Of a stretch of DNA of 64,000 bases, positions 43,894 through 53,410 are shown piece after piece. Position 1 is the stretch's first letter. Every line of letters starts with the position of its first letter. The position numbers and the translations under genes were made by a program. A model generated the notes under the pieces. That model was given only the letters and a program-made list of their open reading frames with translations, was not told the origin of the DNA and did no database searches. This DNA is from Pseudomonadota bacterium (lineage in GTDB: Bacteria > Bdellovibrionota > UBA1018 > CAIMNF01): NCBI GenBank assembly GCA_027491115.1, contig JAIXWV010000040.1, positions 30,752 to 94,751 on the forward strand. Direction: 5' to 3'.

Positions 43894-45585
43894 TCAAGCT
43901 CCGGCTGCTGGAGCGGCAACGCCCCGTTTGTGCACCCACGCCACCACCAGACAGAACACCGTCTGGGCCAAAAGGAAACAGGCCACAAAGGCTTGGCCCC
44001 CGGTTGAAAATCCGTAGGAATGGAGACCTGCTCCGAGTACGAAGTTCACCCCGTACCACGCCATCACCACGGTCGAAAAACAGATCACGGTCCAAAGGGG
44101 AAGAGCGAACCGTCCCACCCAACCCGCGTAACGACCGTGTAACACAGCCATATATGCCAGGAGCGCGATCAATGCCCAGACCTCTTTCGGATCCCAGCCC
44201 CAAAAGCGTCCCCAGGAATAATCCGCCCAAACTCCCCCGAGGATGGTTCCTGCTGCCAACAGCACCGTCCCGAACATGAGAGCCCGATAACTCAATTGGT
44301 TCAACGAGGCGACCCGTTGGCTCAATTCAGGTGAATCCCCGCTCCGGGCGATCTTCACAAACTGGAAGAGACTCACATTTGAAATTCCCATGGCCAGCAT
44401 GAACGCACCGTAACTGAGCGTGATGGTGAGCACATGGATGGTCAGCCAATAATTGCTTCGCAAGACCGGAACCAGGGGTCGGATGGTCGGATCCATGACG
44501 AGCGGAGCGGCGTCTCCGGCAAAAAGTGAGAAACCGGCCAAGAGGCAGGCTGTGGACATGAGCACCACCTGTCGGTTCCGCCGGTACAGGAGAAACGAAA
44601 ACACCATGACTCCGAGACTGACCCAGATGATGGACTCGTACATGTTTGTCACGGGCGGACGCTCAGCGACATAGCTCCTGAGTGCGAAACCAAGCACGTG
44701 CAAGAATACGGCTGAGAAGGTCAGGAACTTGGCCATCATTCGCGGAAAAGCATGACGGGAGGCGAACAACCAGAACAGTCCCGCAAACAAATAAAAAATC
44801 ATCGCCTGAAGGAAGGGTCTGAGCCGGTTGTACCAGACCTCGGCCTTCAACTTGGTCTCGATCGCGGAAAACCCGGGTACGGACTTCTCCACCGAATCAC
44901 GAAGCGCAGCGGCTTTCTCTTGGAAACAATCGGATTGCCTTTCAAGATAACACTTCAACATGGATCCAGCGGCTTGGACCTGCGGGCTAGAGTTCACCAT
45001 GCCTTCGGCGAAAGTTTTCCAAGGAGCATCGGTGTCGGACCCAGCGGGAGGGGTCAGGGTCCATACAGCCCCGGTGACAATCGCCTGGAACCTCTCCACG
45101 CGGTCCACCACCCTTCTTAATTCCTCCCCTCGAGGATCCTTCTTGCCCGACACGGCATTGATTCCGGTTCCGGTGACCTGCTCGGCCGACTTCCCACCTG
45201 AACGAATTCCCTCGGCGTACTGGAGGAAAGCGTTGCTGGCGAACAGTTCATTGGGCGAAAACATCTTCCGTCCCGGTTCAAGCAGGAGCTGTTGATTGAC
45301 CTCGGGTACAGAGATTCGGATGATCCTCTCGTCCGCCCACCCTTTGGGGTCAACCATCATCGACACCATGGCCTCACTTGGATCGAATGACCCGTAGGTT
45401 CTCGAACCTGTGATCGCCAACAGGGTTTCCCTGGCGAATTCATCGAACGGTTTCACCCGTCCACCACTTTGCACGGGGAGAAGTCGTAGATCATTGAGTC
45501 GAGTCCCCTGCAGTGGAGCCGGAGCACCGTGAGCGGACAGGTTGAACCCGAGAAGAGTGACCAGGACGATGAGACCCGTTTTCAT
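43894..45585 (-). CDS. ccsA: Cytochrome c biogenesis protein CcsA/ResC
   Basis: A 563-aa heme-handling protein of System II cytochrome c maturation. A signal peptide and a ~250-aa periplasmic domain precede about eight membrane helices. The heme motif WGRFWGWDPKEVWALIALLA (WWD domain) and flanking conserved His are intact. CcsA proteins are usually ~300-400 aa, so this one has an unusually large N-terminal domain. Overlaps resB by four bases. Confidence 0.92.
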   Translation of the reverse strand: MKTGLIVLVTLLGFNLSAHGAPAPLQGTRLNDLRLLPVQSGGRVKPFDEFARETLLAITGSRTYGSFDPSEAMVSMMVDPKGWADERIIRISVPEVNQQLLLEPGRKMFSPNELFASNAFLQYAEGIRSGGKSAEQVTGTGINAVSGKKDPRGEELRRVVDRVERFQAIVTGAVWTLTPPAGSDTDAPWKTFAEGMVNSSPQVQAAGSMLKCYLERQSDCFQEKAAALRDSVEKSVPGFSAIETKLKAEVWYNRLRPFLQAMIFYLFAGLFWLFASRHAFPRMMAKFLTFSAVFLHVLGFALRSYVAERPPVTNMYESIIWVSLGVMVFSFLLYRRNRQVVLMSTACLLAGFSLFAGDAAPLVMDPTIRPLVPVLRSNYWLTIHVLTITLSYGAFMLAMGISNVSLFQFVKIARSGDSPELSQRVASLNQLSYRALMFGTVLLAAGTILGGVWADYSWGRFWGWDPKEVWALIALLAYMAVLHGRYAGWVGRFALPLWTVICFSTVVMAWYGVNFVLGAGLHSYGFSTGGQAFVACFLLAQTVFCLVVAWVHKRGVAAPAAGA

Positions 45586-47063
45586 GAAGTAACCTCCACC
45601 TTGCGTTTCCGCTGAACGACCTTGACGAGATAAAGACTGATGCTACCGAGGATCAAAAGGATCGAACCCCAGTACTTGAGCCACCTGCCCGGATCATGAT
45701 TGACCGACAGAATCGTGGTCACTGGCCGAGGGACTTCAGGAATGTAACTCGCCTGATAAAACGTATAGCCCTTGCTCTCAAGCGGTTCATTCATGGTGAT
45801 GTGATGGATCGGGGCTTCCACTGCCTCGCCGGCCTTATTGATCTGATCCACAACCCGGACAAACGAGGAATAAGCAGCCGGATCCATCGTGCCCGGATTG
45901 TGCTTCAACTCGAAGCGGTCGAGCTGAATCCCGAAGGGTAAAACGACCCGTTTCGGATAGTAACCGATCAGACGACGGACACCGTCCTGCCCCGTGAAGT
46001 CCGCGCGGTCCCCTAACCCGAGCCAAAGCTTCGACTCAGGATTCTCCATCAGGGAGATCCGGATCGCCGGCTGGGGAATCGCAGTCCCCATTCCTTGTGG
46101 TTTCACTTTCACAGGGATATAGTCCGTCCGATTCGCACCATTGGCCATGTAAGCCTTCAACTGGATCCGGATAGGCATCTTCCAACCCGGTTCCAAAATC
46201 AACGGAGCCGAACCGGTCTTCAATTTGGAGAGATCGATCTTACCGGTTTTCTTCTCGCCTCGTACCGAAACAGACTCGAACGAAAGTGAGCCGTCCTTGG
46301 ATGAAACAAAATCAAAGCGTGCCTCGCCTGAAGGGAAAGCTCCCGCTTCTAGATCCTGTCTTCCTGCCTGCCGGATGAGAAACCGCGCAGGACCGAGTTT
46401 CTGGCTCGACCAACCTGCATCTCCTGCCCAGAGCCAAAACTCGGGTGATCCGCCCATGGGGGCACCTATGATCTTCACCTGCACTGCGGGTGCGGACTTC
46501 TCTCCGGATGATGCCGGCATCTCAACAAAACGGACCCTCGGCTCGGCATCAGGAATGATCTGATCGACGCGGATCCCGAACTCCGGAAAATCCCGCCCGG
46601 CGAACTTCTCTGCAACAGGAGCCGGCATCCATTCGAAGGGTACGGTTTGGACATCCTCGTTCACCTTCATAACAAGAACATGCTGGTCCAGCTCCACAGC
46701 GGAGTTCATCTCACCTTCGGAAACCTGGAGTGACCCATCGAGACCATCCCGGTAAGTGATCCAGGAGCCGGTCAGAATCATCAGGATACCAGCATGGGCC
46801 ATCAAAAACGGTGTGTGCTTTCGCTTCCAAGGGAGACGGCTCAAAGCCACAGCGAGGATGTTCAAACCGAGGAGTGCGAGCAGCCCGTAAAACCATGCTG
46901 CCCGATAAACGTAATATTGGGCCGTCTTCGAGTCATGCAGACTCTCAAGCACGGTGGCGACCGAAAGGGTCAATGCGAGTGACGCAATGACTAGCACGGC
47001 GAGCTTCAGTGAAATCAGAATCCGCCAGATGCCTTCCAATACTCGGGTCAACGACTCACGCAT
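45582..47063 (-). CDS. resB: Cytochrome c biogenesis protein ResB/Ccs1
   Basis: A 493-aa System II partner. Three N-terminal membrane helices (ISLKLAVLVIASLALTLSVA, AAWFYGLLALLGLNILAVAL, PFLMAHAGILMILTGSWITY) are followed by a large periplasmic domain and a C-terminal helix (WGSILLILGSISLYLVKVVQ). Together with ccsA it carries heme across the inner membrane to apocytochromes. The pair heads the murB-ade transcript. Confidence 0.92.
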   Translation of the reverse strand: MRESLTRVLEGIWRILISLKLAVLVIASLALTLSVATVLESLHDSKTAQYYVYRAAWFYGLLALLGLNILAVALSRLPWKRKHTPFLMAHAGILMILTGSWITYRDGLDGSLQVSEGEMNSAVELDQHVLVMKVNEDVQTVPFEWMPAPVAEKFAGRDFPEFGIRVDQIIPDAEPRVRFVEMPASSGEKSAPAVQVKIIGAPMGGSPEFWLWAGDAGWSSQKLGPARFLIRQAGRQDLEAGAFPSGEARFDFVSSKDGSLSFESVSVRGEKKTGKIDLSKLKTGSAPLILEPGWKMPIRIQLKAYMANGANRTDYIPVKVKPQGMGTAIPQPAIRISLMENPESKLWLGLGDRADFTGQDGVRRLIGYYPKRVVLPFGIQLDRFELKHNPGTMDPAAYSSFVRVVDQINKAGEAVEAPIHHITMNEPLESKGYTFYQASYIPEVPRPVTTILSVNHDPGRWLKYWGSILLILGSISLYLVKVVQRKRKVEVTS

Positions 47064-47066
47064 CCT

Positions 47067-47552
47067 TCACCGCACGGCCCCGGTCAAGACTCCGGTGCCG
47101 ATGTCCTTACTCCGGTCTGGGGTGGTACCGCCGTGACGGACCAATGCTACTCCGGCCAATGCCAGAACAGACCTCTGCGCATGAGCTTCAGATTCAAGAT
47201 AGTCTACAGGGATGGATGGATCCTTCCGCTCGTCGTAAACACGGTCATACCGACTGGCACGGTAAAACCATCCTGATTTCCTACCGACCACATGACGTCC
47301 GCGTGACCTCATCCTGGATGCGAAAAACGGATTCTGCCGGGAACCTGGGGCTGTAAAGTCGATCACAAGATCCACCTGTTCGGGACCGGCCACTCCAACC
47401 GGATCACCGCTGGTGGAAATGAAAAACACGGCAGAACCCTGGTAAGCGTGAGTGATGAGGTTCCTGAGTCCACCCTGATCGAAAGACATTGCCTTGGAAG
47501 AGAGCACCACCAATACCGACTTAACCCCGGTGAATTTTTGTCCGACATCCAT
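47067..47552 (-). CDS. Unknown soluble protein upstream of resB
   Basis: A 161-aa protein with no recognised family. The first ~70 residues (VKSVLVVLSSKAMSFDQGGL, HAYQGSAVFFISTSGDPVGV, EQVDLVIDFTAPGSRQNPFF) have a beta-alpha-beta pattern with a cofactor-like fold. The C-terminal half is Arg/Asp/Ser-rich. Start 47552 (ATG) has GAGGAGG eight bases upstream; GTG 47555 is also possible. Three bases separate it from resB, so it is likely first in that operon. Confidence 0.6.
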   Translation of the reverse strand: MDVGQKFTGVKSVLVVLSSKAMSFDQGGLRNLITHAYQGSAVFFISTSGDPVGVAGPEQVDLVIDFTAPGSRQNPFFASRMRSRGRHVVGRKSGWFYRASRYDRVYDERKDPSIPVDYLESEAHAQRSVLALAGVALVRHGGTTPDRSKDIGTGVLTGAVR

Positions 47553-47565
47553 CACAAAAACCTCC

Positions 47566-48042
47566 TCAATCCGTCCCGTTCAAATCCTGGATCACCTGAT
47601 CGACATGCCCTTTGACTGAAACCTTCGGATACACTTTCTCAATGATTCCGTCAGATCCGATCAAGACAGTCGTCCGTTCGATCCCCATGTATTTCCGGCC
47701 GTATAGACTCTTTTCCTTCCAGACCCCGAAAGCTTCACACATCTTTCCCTCGCCGTCCGACAACAACGGGAAAGGAAGCGCCAGCTTGTCCTGGAACTTC
47801 TTGTGTGAGCTCACGCTGTCGCGACTCACACCGAAGACCTTGACGCCCATGGACTCGAGCCTGCCGAAGGAATCCCGGAAATCGCAAGACTCCTGGGTGC
47901 ACCCGGGGGTATGGTCCTTGGGATAAAAGTACAGCACCACACGCATCCCCTTCAACGAGGCAAGCGTGACCGTCTGTCCGTCTTGGTCCGGAACGGAGAA
48001 AGCCGGAGCCTTCCGTCCCGGAATCAAACCTGAACCACTCAC
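47566..48042 (-). CDS. bcp: Thioredoxin-dependent thiol peroxidase (BCP type)
   Basis: A 158-aa peroxiredoxin. DHTPGCTQESCDFRDSF contains the peroxidatic Cys and the resolving Cys four residues later, as in alpha-type BCP. VVLYFYPKDHTPG and the VFGVSRDSVSSHKKFQDKLA stretch are conserved. It detoxifies peroxides. The 5' end overlaps the coiled-coil gene by four bases. Confidence 0.95.
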   Translation of the reverse strand: MSGSGLIPGRKAPAFSVPDQDGQTVTLASLKGMRVVLYFYPKDHTPGCTQESCDFRDSFGRLESMGVKVFGVSRDSVSSHKKFQDKLALPFPLLSDGEGKMCEAFGVWKEKSLYGRKYMGIERTTVLIGSDGIIEKVYPKVSVKGHVDQVIQDLNGTD

Positions 48043-48491
48043 TTCTGTTCCGGAGTTTCGGTGGTCGCGGACTGGGCCTGTTGGGGCTGGCTTTCCTTGA
48101 CCACTACGGGCTTTTTTGCGGACTTTTTTCCCCCGCGCTTGCCCCGGACCTTCTTCTGGATGAACTCGGCCGCCTCGAGGGCGTTCACGTTCTTCAGGAT
48201 CTTCTCGAACTCCTTGCGTTGAGTTTCCACGAACTTGGCGAACTTCGCCAGCTCCTGCGGGACGGCTTTCTGGAGCTTCTGGATCTCCTTGGCCTCCTTC
48301 TCGAGGATCGACTTCACCTTTTTCACGTCGGTGGTCTTGATCAGACGCTGAAGCTCCTGCTTGGATGCCTCCGCGTACTTCTTCGCTTCCTGAAGCGTCT
48401 CTTTGCTCATCAGACCTTTGAGTTGCTTTTGCTTGGTCTTGAGCTGGCCGACCACTTCTTTGAACTTGTTGAGATCAATCTTCTTGGTCAT
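48039..48491 (-). CDS. Lys/Glu/Gln-rich coiled-coil protein, unknown
   Basis: A 150-aa highly charged helical protein with a predicted coiled coil (residues ~15-110) and a basic tail (KKVRGKRGGKKSAKKP) resembling nucleic-acid-binding tails. Start ATG 48491 has AAGGA nine bases upstream; the ORF start at 48539 coincides with the ndk stop region. Found between bcp and ndk. No recognised family; a nucleoid- or RNA-associated role is conceivable from the tail only. Confidence 0.6.
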   Translation of the reverse strand: MTKKIDLNKFKEVVGQLKTKQKQLKGLMSKETLQEAKKYAEASKQELQRLIKTTDVKKVKSILEKEAKEIQKLQKAVPQELAKFAKFVETQRKEFEKILKNVNALEAAEFIQKKVRGKRGGKKSAKKPVVVKESQPQQAQSATTETPEQK

Positions 48492-48538
48492 GGTTCTCAT
48501 TCCTTTCCGGATGACTCTGCCCGTGTTCATCTGAGGCA

Positions 48539-48967
48539 TCAGAAACGGCCGATGACTTCGTTCTTTTCGAAGAAGTAGGAAATCTCACGATCAGCCGAGG
48601 TGGCGCTGTCGGATCCGTGCACGGCGTTTGCTTCGATGCTATCGGCGAAATCCTTACGGATGGTTCCGGGAGCAGCTTTGGAAGGATCGGTCGCACCCAT
48701 GATCTCACGGTTCAGGGCGACGGCATTCTCACCTTCAAGGACCATCAGAAGAACCGGACCACTGGTCATGAAGTTCACCAGGCTTCCGAAGAAAGGACGC
48801 TCTTTGTGCTCGATGTAGAAGCCTTCCGCTTTTTCTTTGGAAAGGCGGGTGAATTTCGCAGCGGCAATGCGAAGACCGCGCGACTCGAAACGGTCGAGGA
48901 TCTTGCCCATGTTGTTTTTCGCCACTGCATTGGGTTTCACGATACTGAATGTTTTTTCGATAGCCAT
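48539..48967 (-). CDS. ndk: Nucleoside diphosphate kinase
   Basis: A 142-aa enzyme that equilibrates nucleoside triphosphates. [60 protein letters not shown] and the catalytic His in NAVHGSDS are all conserved. Length is normal. It lies 31 bases after sucD. Confidence 0.97.
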   Translation of the reverse strand: MAIEKTFSIVKPNAVAKNNMGKILDRFESRGLRIAAAKFTRLSKEKAEGFYIEHKERPFFGSLVNFMTSGPVLLMVLEGENAVALNREIMGATDPSKAAPGTIRKDFADSIEANAVHGSDSATSADREISYFFEKNEVIGRF

Positions 48968-48998
48968 ACTGTTCTCCTTTGTTATTTCAATTTCAAAT

Positions 48999-49886
48999 TC
49001 ACTTTTTCATCGCATCTCTCAGGGTCACTCCAAGAGTGGCCGGAGAACGCGAAATCTTCACACCGGCCGCCTCAAGCGCCTTGAACTTCTCTTCGGCGGT
49101 TCCTTTTCCGCCAGAGATGATCGCGCCCGCGTGGCCCATCCGTTTACCTGGAGGAGCCGAGGCACCGCCGATGAAGCCGGCGACCGGCTTTTTCATGTTC
49201 GTTTTGATCCACTCGGCGGCTTCTTCCTCGGCAGTTCCGCCGATCTCACCGATCATGATCACACCGTCGGTGTCAGGATCGTTGTTGAAAGCCTCGAGCA
49301 CATCGATGAAATTCGTCCCGTTCACAGGATCTCCACCGATCCCCACACAAGTGCTCTGACCGATTCCGAGCTTGGTCAACTGATGCACGGCCTCGTAAGT
49401 GAGTGTTCCGGACCGCGAAACCACTCCTACACGACCGGGAAGGTGGATGTGACCGGGCATGATGCCGATCTTGCATTCACCGGGAGTGATGATACCGGGG
49501 CAATTCGGACCGATCAGCCGGGAGCCCCGCTCTTTCACATAACGCTTGGTCGCGATCATGTCCGCGATCGGAATCCCTTCGGTGATGCAAATGATGAGGG
49601 GGATTCCCGCATCAGCCGCTTCGCAAATCGAATCTGCTGCGAAAGGAGGCGGAACGAAGATCATCGTCGCATTGGCACCCGTCTGTTTCACAGCTTCGGC
49701 AACGGTGTTGAAAACTGGGAAGCCGTCGACAGTCTGACCGCCCTTGCCAGGGGTCACGCCACCGACCACTCGACAACCGCCGATCTTGGATCCGTAGTCA
49801 TCGCAGCCTTTGGCATGGAAGAGTCCCTGGGAACCTGTGATTCCCTGGACCAGGAGCTTGGTATTCTTGTTCACCCAAATTGACAT
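48999..49886 (-). CDS. sucD: Succinate-CoA ligase alpha subunit
   Basis: A 295-aa TCA-cycle enzyme subunit. CoA-binding Rossmann N-domain ([20 protein letters not shown]), [20 protein letters not shown] and the phosphohistidine site [20 protein letters not shown] are conserved. Follows sucC by 12 bases. Confidence 0.97.
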   Translation of the reverse strand: MSIWVNKNTKLLVQGITGSQGLFHAKGCDDYGSKIGGCRVVGGVTPGKGGQTVDGFPVFNTVAEAVKQTGANATMIFVPPPFAADSICEAADAGIPLIICITEGIPIADMIATKRYVKERGSRLIGPNCPGIITPGECKIGIMPGHIHLPGRVGVVSRSGTLTYEAVHQLTKLGIGQSTCVGIGGDPVNGTNFIDVLEAFNNDPDTDGVIMIGEIGGTAEEEAAEWIKTNMKKPVAGFIGGASAPPGKRMGHAGAIISGGKGTAEEKFKALEAAGVKISRSPATLGVTLRDAMKK

Positions 49887-49898
49887 CGCATCGTCTCC

Positions 49899-51110
49899 TT
49901 ATTTCGCCGCTTCCACGGCTTTACGGGCTGCATCGGCGAGATCATCGGCAGGAGTGATCTTGAGTCCGCTTTCCGCGAGCATTTTCTTTCCGAGTTCGAC
50001 ATTGGTCCCTTCGAGCCTGACCACGAGTGGAACGGTGAGTGCGAGCTCCTTGGCAGCCGCAATCACACCCTCGGCGATCACATCGCACTTCATGATCCCT
50101 CCGAAGATGTTGACGAGAATTGCCTTCACCTTGGGGTCCTTCAGGATGATCTTGAAGGCTTGAGCGACCTTCTCCTTGGAAGCACCTCCCCCGACATCGA
50201 GGAAGTTCGCAGGCGTTCCGCCATGGAGTTTGATGATATCGAGAGTCGCCATCGCCAGACCGGCACCGTTCACGAGGCAACCGATGTTCCCATCAAGGGC
50301 GATGTAGGCGAGCTCGTATTTGGACGCTTCCACATCCTGGGCGTTTTCCTCGAGAAGGTCACGCATCTCAACCACGTCCGGATGACGAAAAAGCGCGTTA
50401 TCGTCGAAATTCACTTTCGCATCCAGGGCCAGAAGACGGTTGTCACCGGTGATCACCATGGGATTGATCTCAACCTGTGAGCAATCCATCTTCATGAAGC
50501 ACTCGTAGACGCCCTTGAAGAACTGAACCGCTTCTTTCATCGATTCAGCAGGAAGACCGAGTGCGGTCGCCAGGGTACGACCGTGGAAGGGTTGAAAACC
50601 GGTACCAGGATTGATCACGACACGGAAGATCTTCTCAGGATGAGTCTCGGCGACCTCCTCGATCTCCATCCCACCTTCGGTCGAAGCCATCATGACCACC
50701 TGGGAGAGGGCCCGATCAAGCACCACTCCGAGATAGTATTCTTTCTTGATGTCCGATCCGCCTTCGATCCAGAGCTTGTGGACCTTCTTGCCAGCGGCAC
50801 CGGTTTGAGGGGTCACGAGCACTTTCCCCATGATGGCGGTCGCAGCGGCACCGACATCGGAAATGTTTTTGCAAACCTTCACTCCGCCCGCTTTTCCGCG
50901 CCCTCCGGCATGGATCTGGGCTTTGACGACGTATACGGCAGGGTTCACTTCCTTCTTCAGTTTCTCGGCGGCTTCGGTCGCCTCCTTGGCAATCTGATCA
51001 GAGGACTTGAACGTGATCCCGTCACGGGATCCCTCCACCAACACACCCTCGGAAACCGGTACTTTGAAACGCTTCAGCAGGCTTTTGGCCTGGTATTCAT
51101 GGATATTCAT
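49899..51110 (-). CDS. sucC: Succinate-CoA ligase beta subunit
   Basis: A 403-aa ATP-grasp subunit. [73 protein letters not shown], and [20 protein letters not shown] with [11 protein letters not shown] are typical. Overlaps mdh by one base. Confidence 0.97.
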   Translation of the reverse strand: MNIHEYQAKSLLKRFKVPVSEGVLVEGSRDGITFKSSDQIAKEATEAAEKLKKEVNPAVYVVKAQIHAGGRGKAGGVKVCKNISDVGAAATAIMGKVLVTPQTGAAGKKVHKLWIEGGSDIKKEYYLGVVLDRALSQVVMMASTEGGMEIEEVAETHPEKIFRVVINPGTGFQPFHGRTLATALGLPAESMKEAVQFFKGVYECFMKMDCSQVEINPMVITGDNRLLALDAKVNFDDNALFRHPDVVEMRDLLEENAQDVEASKYELAYIALDGNIGCLVNGAGLAMATLDIIKLHGGTPANFLDVGGGASKEKVAQAFKIILKDPKVKAILVNIFGGIMKCDVIAEGVIAAAKELALTVPLVVRLEGTNVELGKKMLAESGLKITPADDLADAARKAVEAAK

Positions 51111-52057
51111 CAGTTGAGCCCCAATCTCTTCATGTCGTCCACAAGGCCTTTCACCGCGGCAGTGGACTTACCGAACATGTCTTTCTCTTCAGCATTGAGT
51201 TCGAGGACGGGAACGCCTTCGAGACCCTTGGCTCCGAGCTTCGCCAGGACACCGACAAAAAGATTGTCGACGCCGTACTCACCCTTCAGCAACACCGCAC
51301 AAGGCAACACGCGTTTCTTGTCACGGACGATCGCCTCCACCATCTGGATGGTCGAAGCTGCCGGCGCATAGTAAGCGGATCCTGTTTTCAGCAACTCTAC
51401 GATTTCGAGGCCGCCTTTGCGGGTGCGGTCGACGAGGGCGTCAATCCGCTCTTTGGAGAGCATCTGGGTCAGGGGAACTCCGCCGACTGAAACGTAACGG
51501 GGCATCGGCACCATGGTGTCGCCGTGACCGCCGAAGACGAAGGCCTGGACATCTTCCACACTGACGTCGCACTCCATGGCGATGAAACTGCGGAAGCGTG
51601 CACCATCAAGAACCCCCGCCATTCCGAGAACCCGTTCACGAGGAAAACCAGAGGCTTCGAGAGCGACGTGGCACATGGCATCGAGTGGATTGGAAACGAT
51701 GATGAGCACCGCATTCGGCGAATGCTGAGCCACATTGCGGGCACATTCCTTCACGATCTTGGCGTTGGTTGCCAGAAGATCATCACGACTCATCCCGGGC
51801 TTGCGGGGAAGACCTGCGGTGATCACCACCACATCAGAACCAGCGGTGAGTGAATAATCCGATCCGCCCGTCAGTCGGGAGTCGAACCCTTCTACAGGAG
51901 AAGCTTCGAAAAGATCCAGCGCCTTACCCTTGGCGGCATCGCCGTTGATGTCGATCAGGACCACATCTCCGAGCTCCTTGCTCGCTGCCCAGTGAGCGCA
52001 TGTGGATCCAACGAAACCCGCACCAATGATCGAAATTTTTGGCCGACGATTTGCCAT
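51110..52057 (-). CDS. mdh: Malate dehydrogenase (LDH-like type)
   Basis: A 315-aa NAD-dependent enzyme. NAD motif [41 protein letters not shown] and the catalytic His in [11 protein letters not shown] are intact. It is first of the mdh-sucC-sucD-ndk unit behind a good promoter. Confidence 0.97.
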   Translation of the reverse strand: MANRRPKISIIGAGFVGSTCAHWAASKELGDVVLIDINGDAAKGKALDLFEASPVEGFDSRLTGGSDYSLTAGSDVVVITAGLPRKPGMSRDDLLATNAKIVKECARNVAQHSPNAVLIIVSNPLDAMCHVALEASGFPRERVLGMAGVLDGARFRSFIAMECDVSVEDVQAFVFGGHGDTMVPMPRYVSVGGVPLTQMLSKERIDALVDRTRKGGLEIVELLKTGSAYYAPAASTIQMVEAIVRDKKRVLPCAVLLKGEYGVDNLFVGVLAKLGAKGLEGVPVLELNAEEKDMFGKSTAAVKGLVDDMKRLGLN

Positions 52058-52092
52058 GATGTGTTCCTTTCTCGAGATTGAAGATTGCTCAG

Positions 52093-52121
52093 AATGTACA
52101 CGAAATCACGGCGAGTGTTAA
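52093..52121 (-). promoter_or_regulatory. Sigma-70 promoter of mdh-sucCD
   Basis: On the minus strand TTAACA (52116-52121) and TACATT (52093-52098) are separated by exactly 17 bases, upstream of mdh. The predicted start is near 52086, leaving a ~30-base leader with an AAGGA ribosome site. The remaining gap (52058-52159) holds nothing else recognisable. Confidence 0.65.
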
Positions 52122-52159
52122 AGCTTAATTGCGAGAATCCAGCGCTCGTGACGCAAGGG

Positions 52160-53410
52160 TCAAAGCGCGCGGAACAGAGGAAATCCGATCGATAGGCCCG
52201 CGCTCTTCACCGAGAACGAACCGGCACTCACCGGCTCTTGCCAGTTGATGAAGTTGAATTCAGTGAAGAACTTAGAGTTCCCATACCGGATCCAGGTATT
52301 CACGTAGGAGCGCCCCTCGATTTTAGGATAAAAAAAGCCTCCGAGCGTCAGATTCTGAGTACGGACCAGGCAATCCCGGAAGCTCATCTCGACCCCCTGT
52401 GGTGCGCTCATCCGGTGCAGGTACGCCCCCTCATTCCGGAAGCTGAGCGCATGGGCTCCCAGCAAAAGATTCAGAGTGACCCGTTCATCAATCCCCCTGA
52501 ACTGCTCGACGATGACGTAGACACCGGTGTCCACCTCCGGACTCTTCCGGATTGGAAAAGCGGAAAACAAAGCCATCTTGAGGGCATCATTAAAGAGATA
52601 AGCCGCATAAACGGTGGCGAAGGGCCTCAAAACCTCCATGTGTGAATAGGGGCCCAGGCCCAAACTGACCGATAAAGGACGAAAACGGTCTGGAAGGGGC
52701 GCAGCAAGAGTCATCGATTCCCCTCCCTTGGTCAGCTCATACTTTGGAGTGTTACCCGAAAACGACAAAGAATGGGTGATTCCATCGAGGCTCTCGGAGG
52801 TGGCGTTTCCGATCCTGACCGACTCACTCGGACTTTCACTCTCCCAGAGCAGGTCCACATCCATCCGGAGACCAAATCCCGTTTCTTGATTCGGATGAGT
52901 CGGTCTACAGATGACATGGCCCCAGGACCGACTGAGCGAAGGCGATTGGATCTTGAGGGGGGTTGAGCTGCAGGATGCATCAATGATCAGGGGCTGCTTG
53001 AGCGGCGCTTGGGGCTTGAACCTCGGGCGAATCACAGATTGAAACGACCCGCCCACCCGAAGCTCATTTCCTGACTCGTGCGACAAGACCACAGGAAGCT
53101 CTAGCTCTGGCTCGCGACTCTCGAAATGACGCCCACGATAAGTCACTGGGGTTCCCGGTGGAATTTGAACCCGGATCCGCGCCCGAGGAACAAGAAACCT
53201 TCGATCGATCCGGACCCATTCAAAACTCCCCTCGACCCATCGCCAAGGCACACCGGCCTCGATCGTGAAATCACTGAGACTGAGATCATTCGGGGTGAAC
53301 ACAAAAGGATCCGCTGCCTCCAGGGCCCGCTCAGTCCAAGCATGGACCCTTCCGGGAACTGAAAATGCGCTCCATACGGACAGAAGCAGTGCGAACCGCA
53401 GCCCCTTCAC
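52160..53410 (-). CDS. Putative exported outer-membrane protein
   Basis: A 416-aa protein with a signal peptide (residues 1-24, ending VHA). The chain is rich in Arg, Phe, Tyr and Ser with many short alternating beta stretches, compatible with a beta-barrel or beta-sandwich surface protein. No named domain recognised. Its start overlaps the rocD stop by four bases. Confidence 0.6.
   Translation of the reverse strand: MKGLRFALLLSVWSAFSVPGRVHAWTERALEAADPFVFTPNDLSLSDFTIEAGVPWRWVEGSFEWVRIDRRFLVPRARIRVQIPPGTPVTYRGRHFESREPELELPVVLSHESGNELRVGGSFQSVIRPRFKPQAPLKQPLIIDASCSSTPLKIQSPSLSRSWGHVICRPTHPNQETGFGLRMDVDLLWESESPSESVRIGNATSESLDGITHSLSFSGNTPKYELTKGGESMTLAAPLPDRFRPLSVSLGLGPYSHMEVLRPFATVYAAYLFNDALKMALFSAFPIRKSPEVDTGVYVIVEQFRGIDERVTLNLLLGAHALSFRNEGAYLHRMSAPQGVEMSFRDCLVRTQNLTLGGFFYPKIEGRSYVNTWIRYGNSKFFTEFNFINWQEPVSAGSFSVKSAGLSIGFPLFRAL

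Noticed and set aside
42956..44230. murB extended upstream by 115 residues to 44230
   Set aside because: The added part is Gly/Arg-rich, out of frame within ccsA, and a better ribosome site precedes the ATG at 43885.
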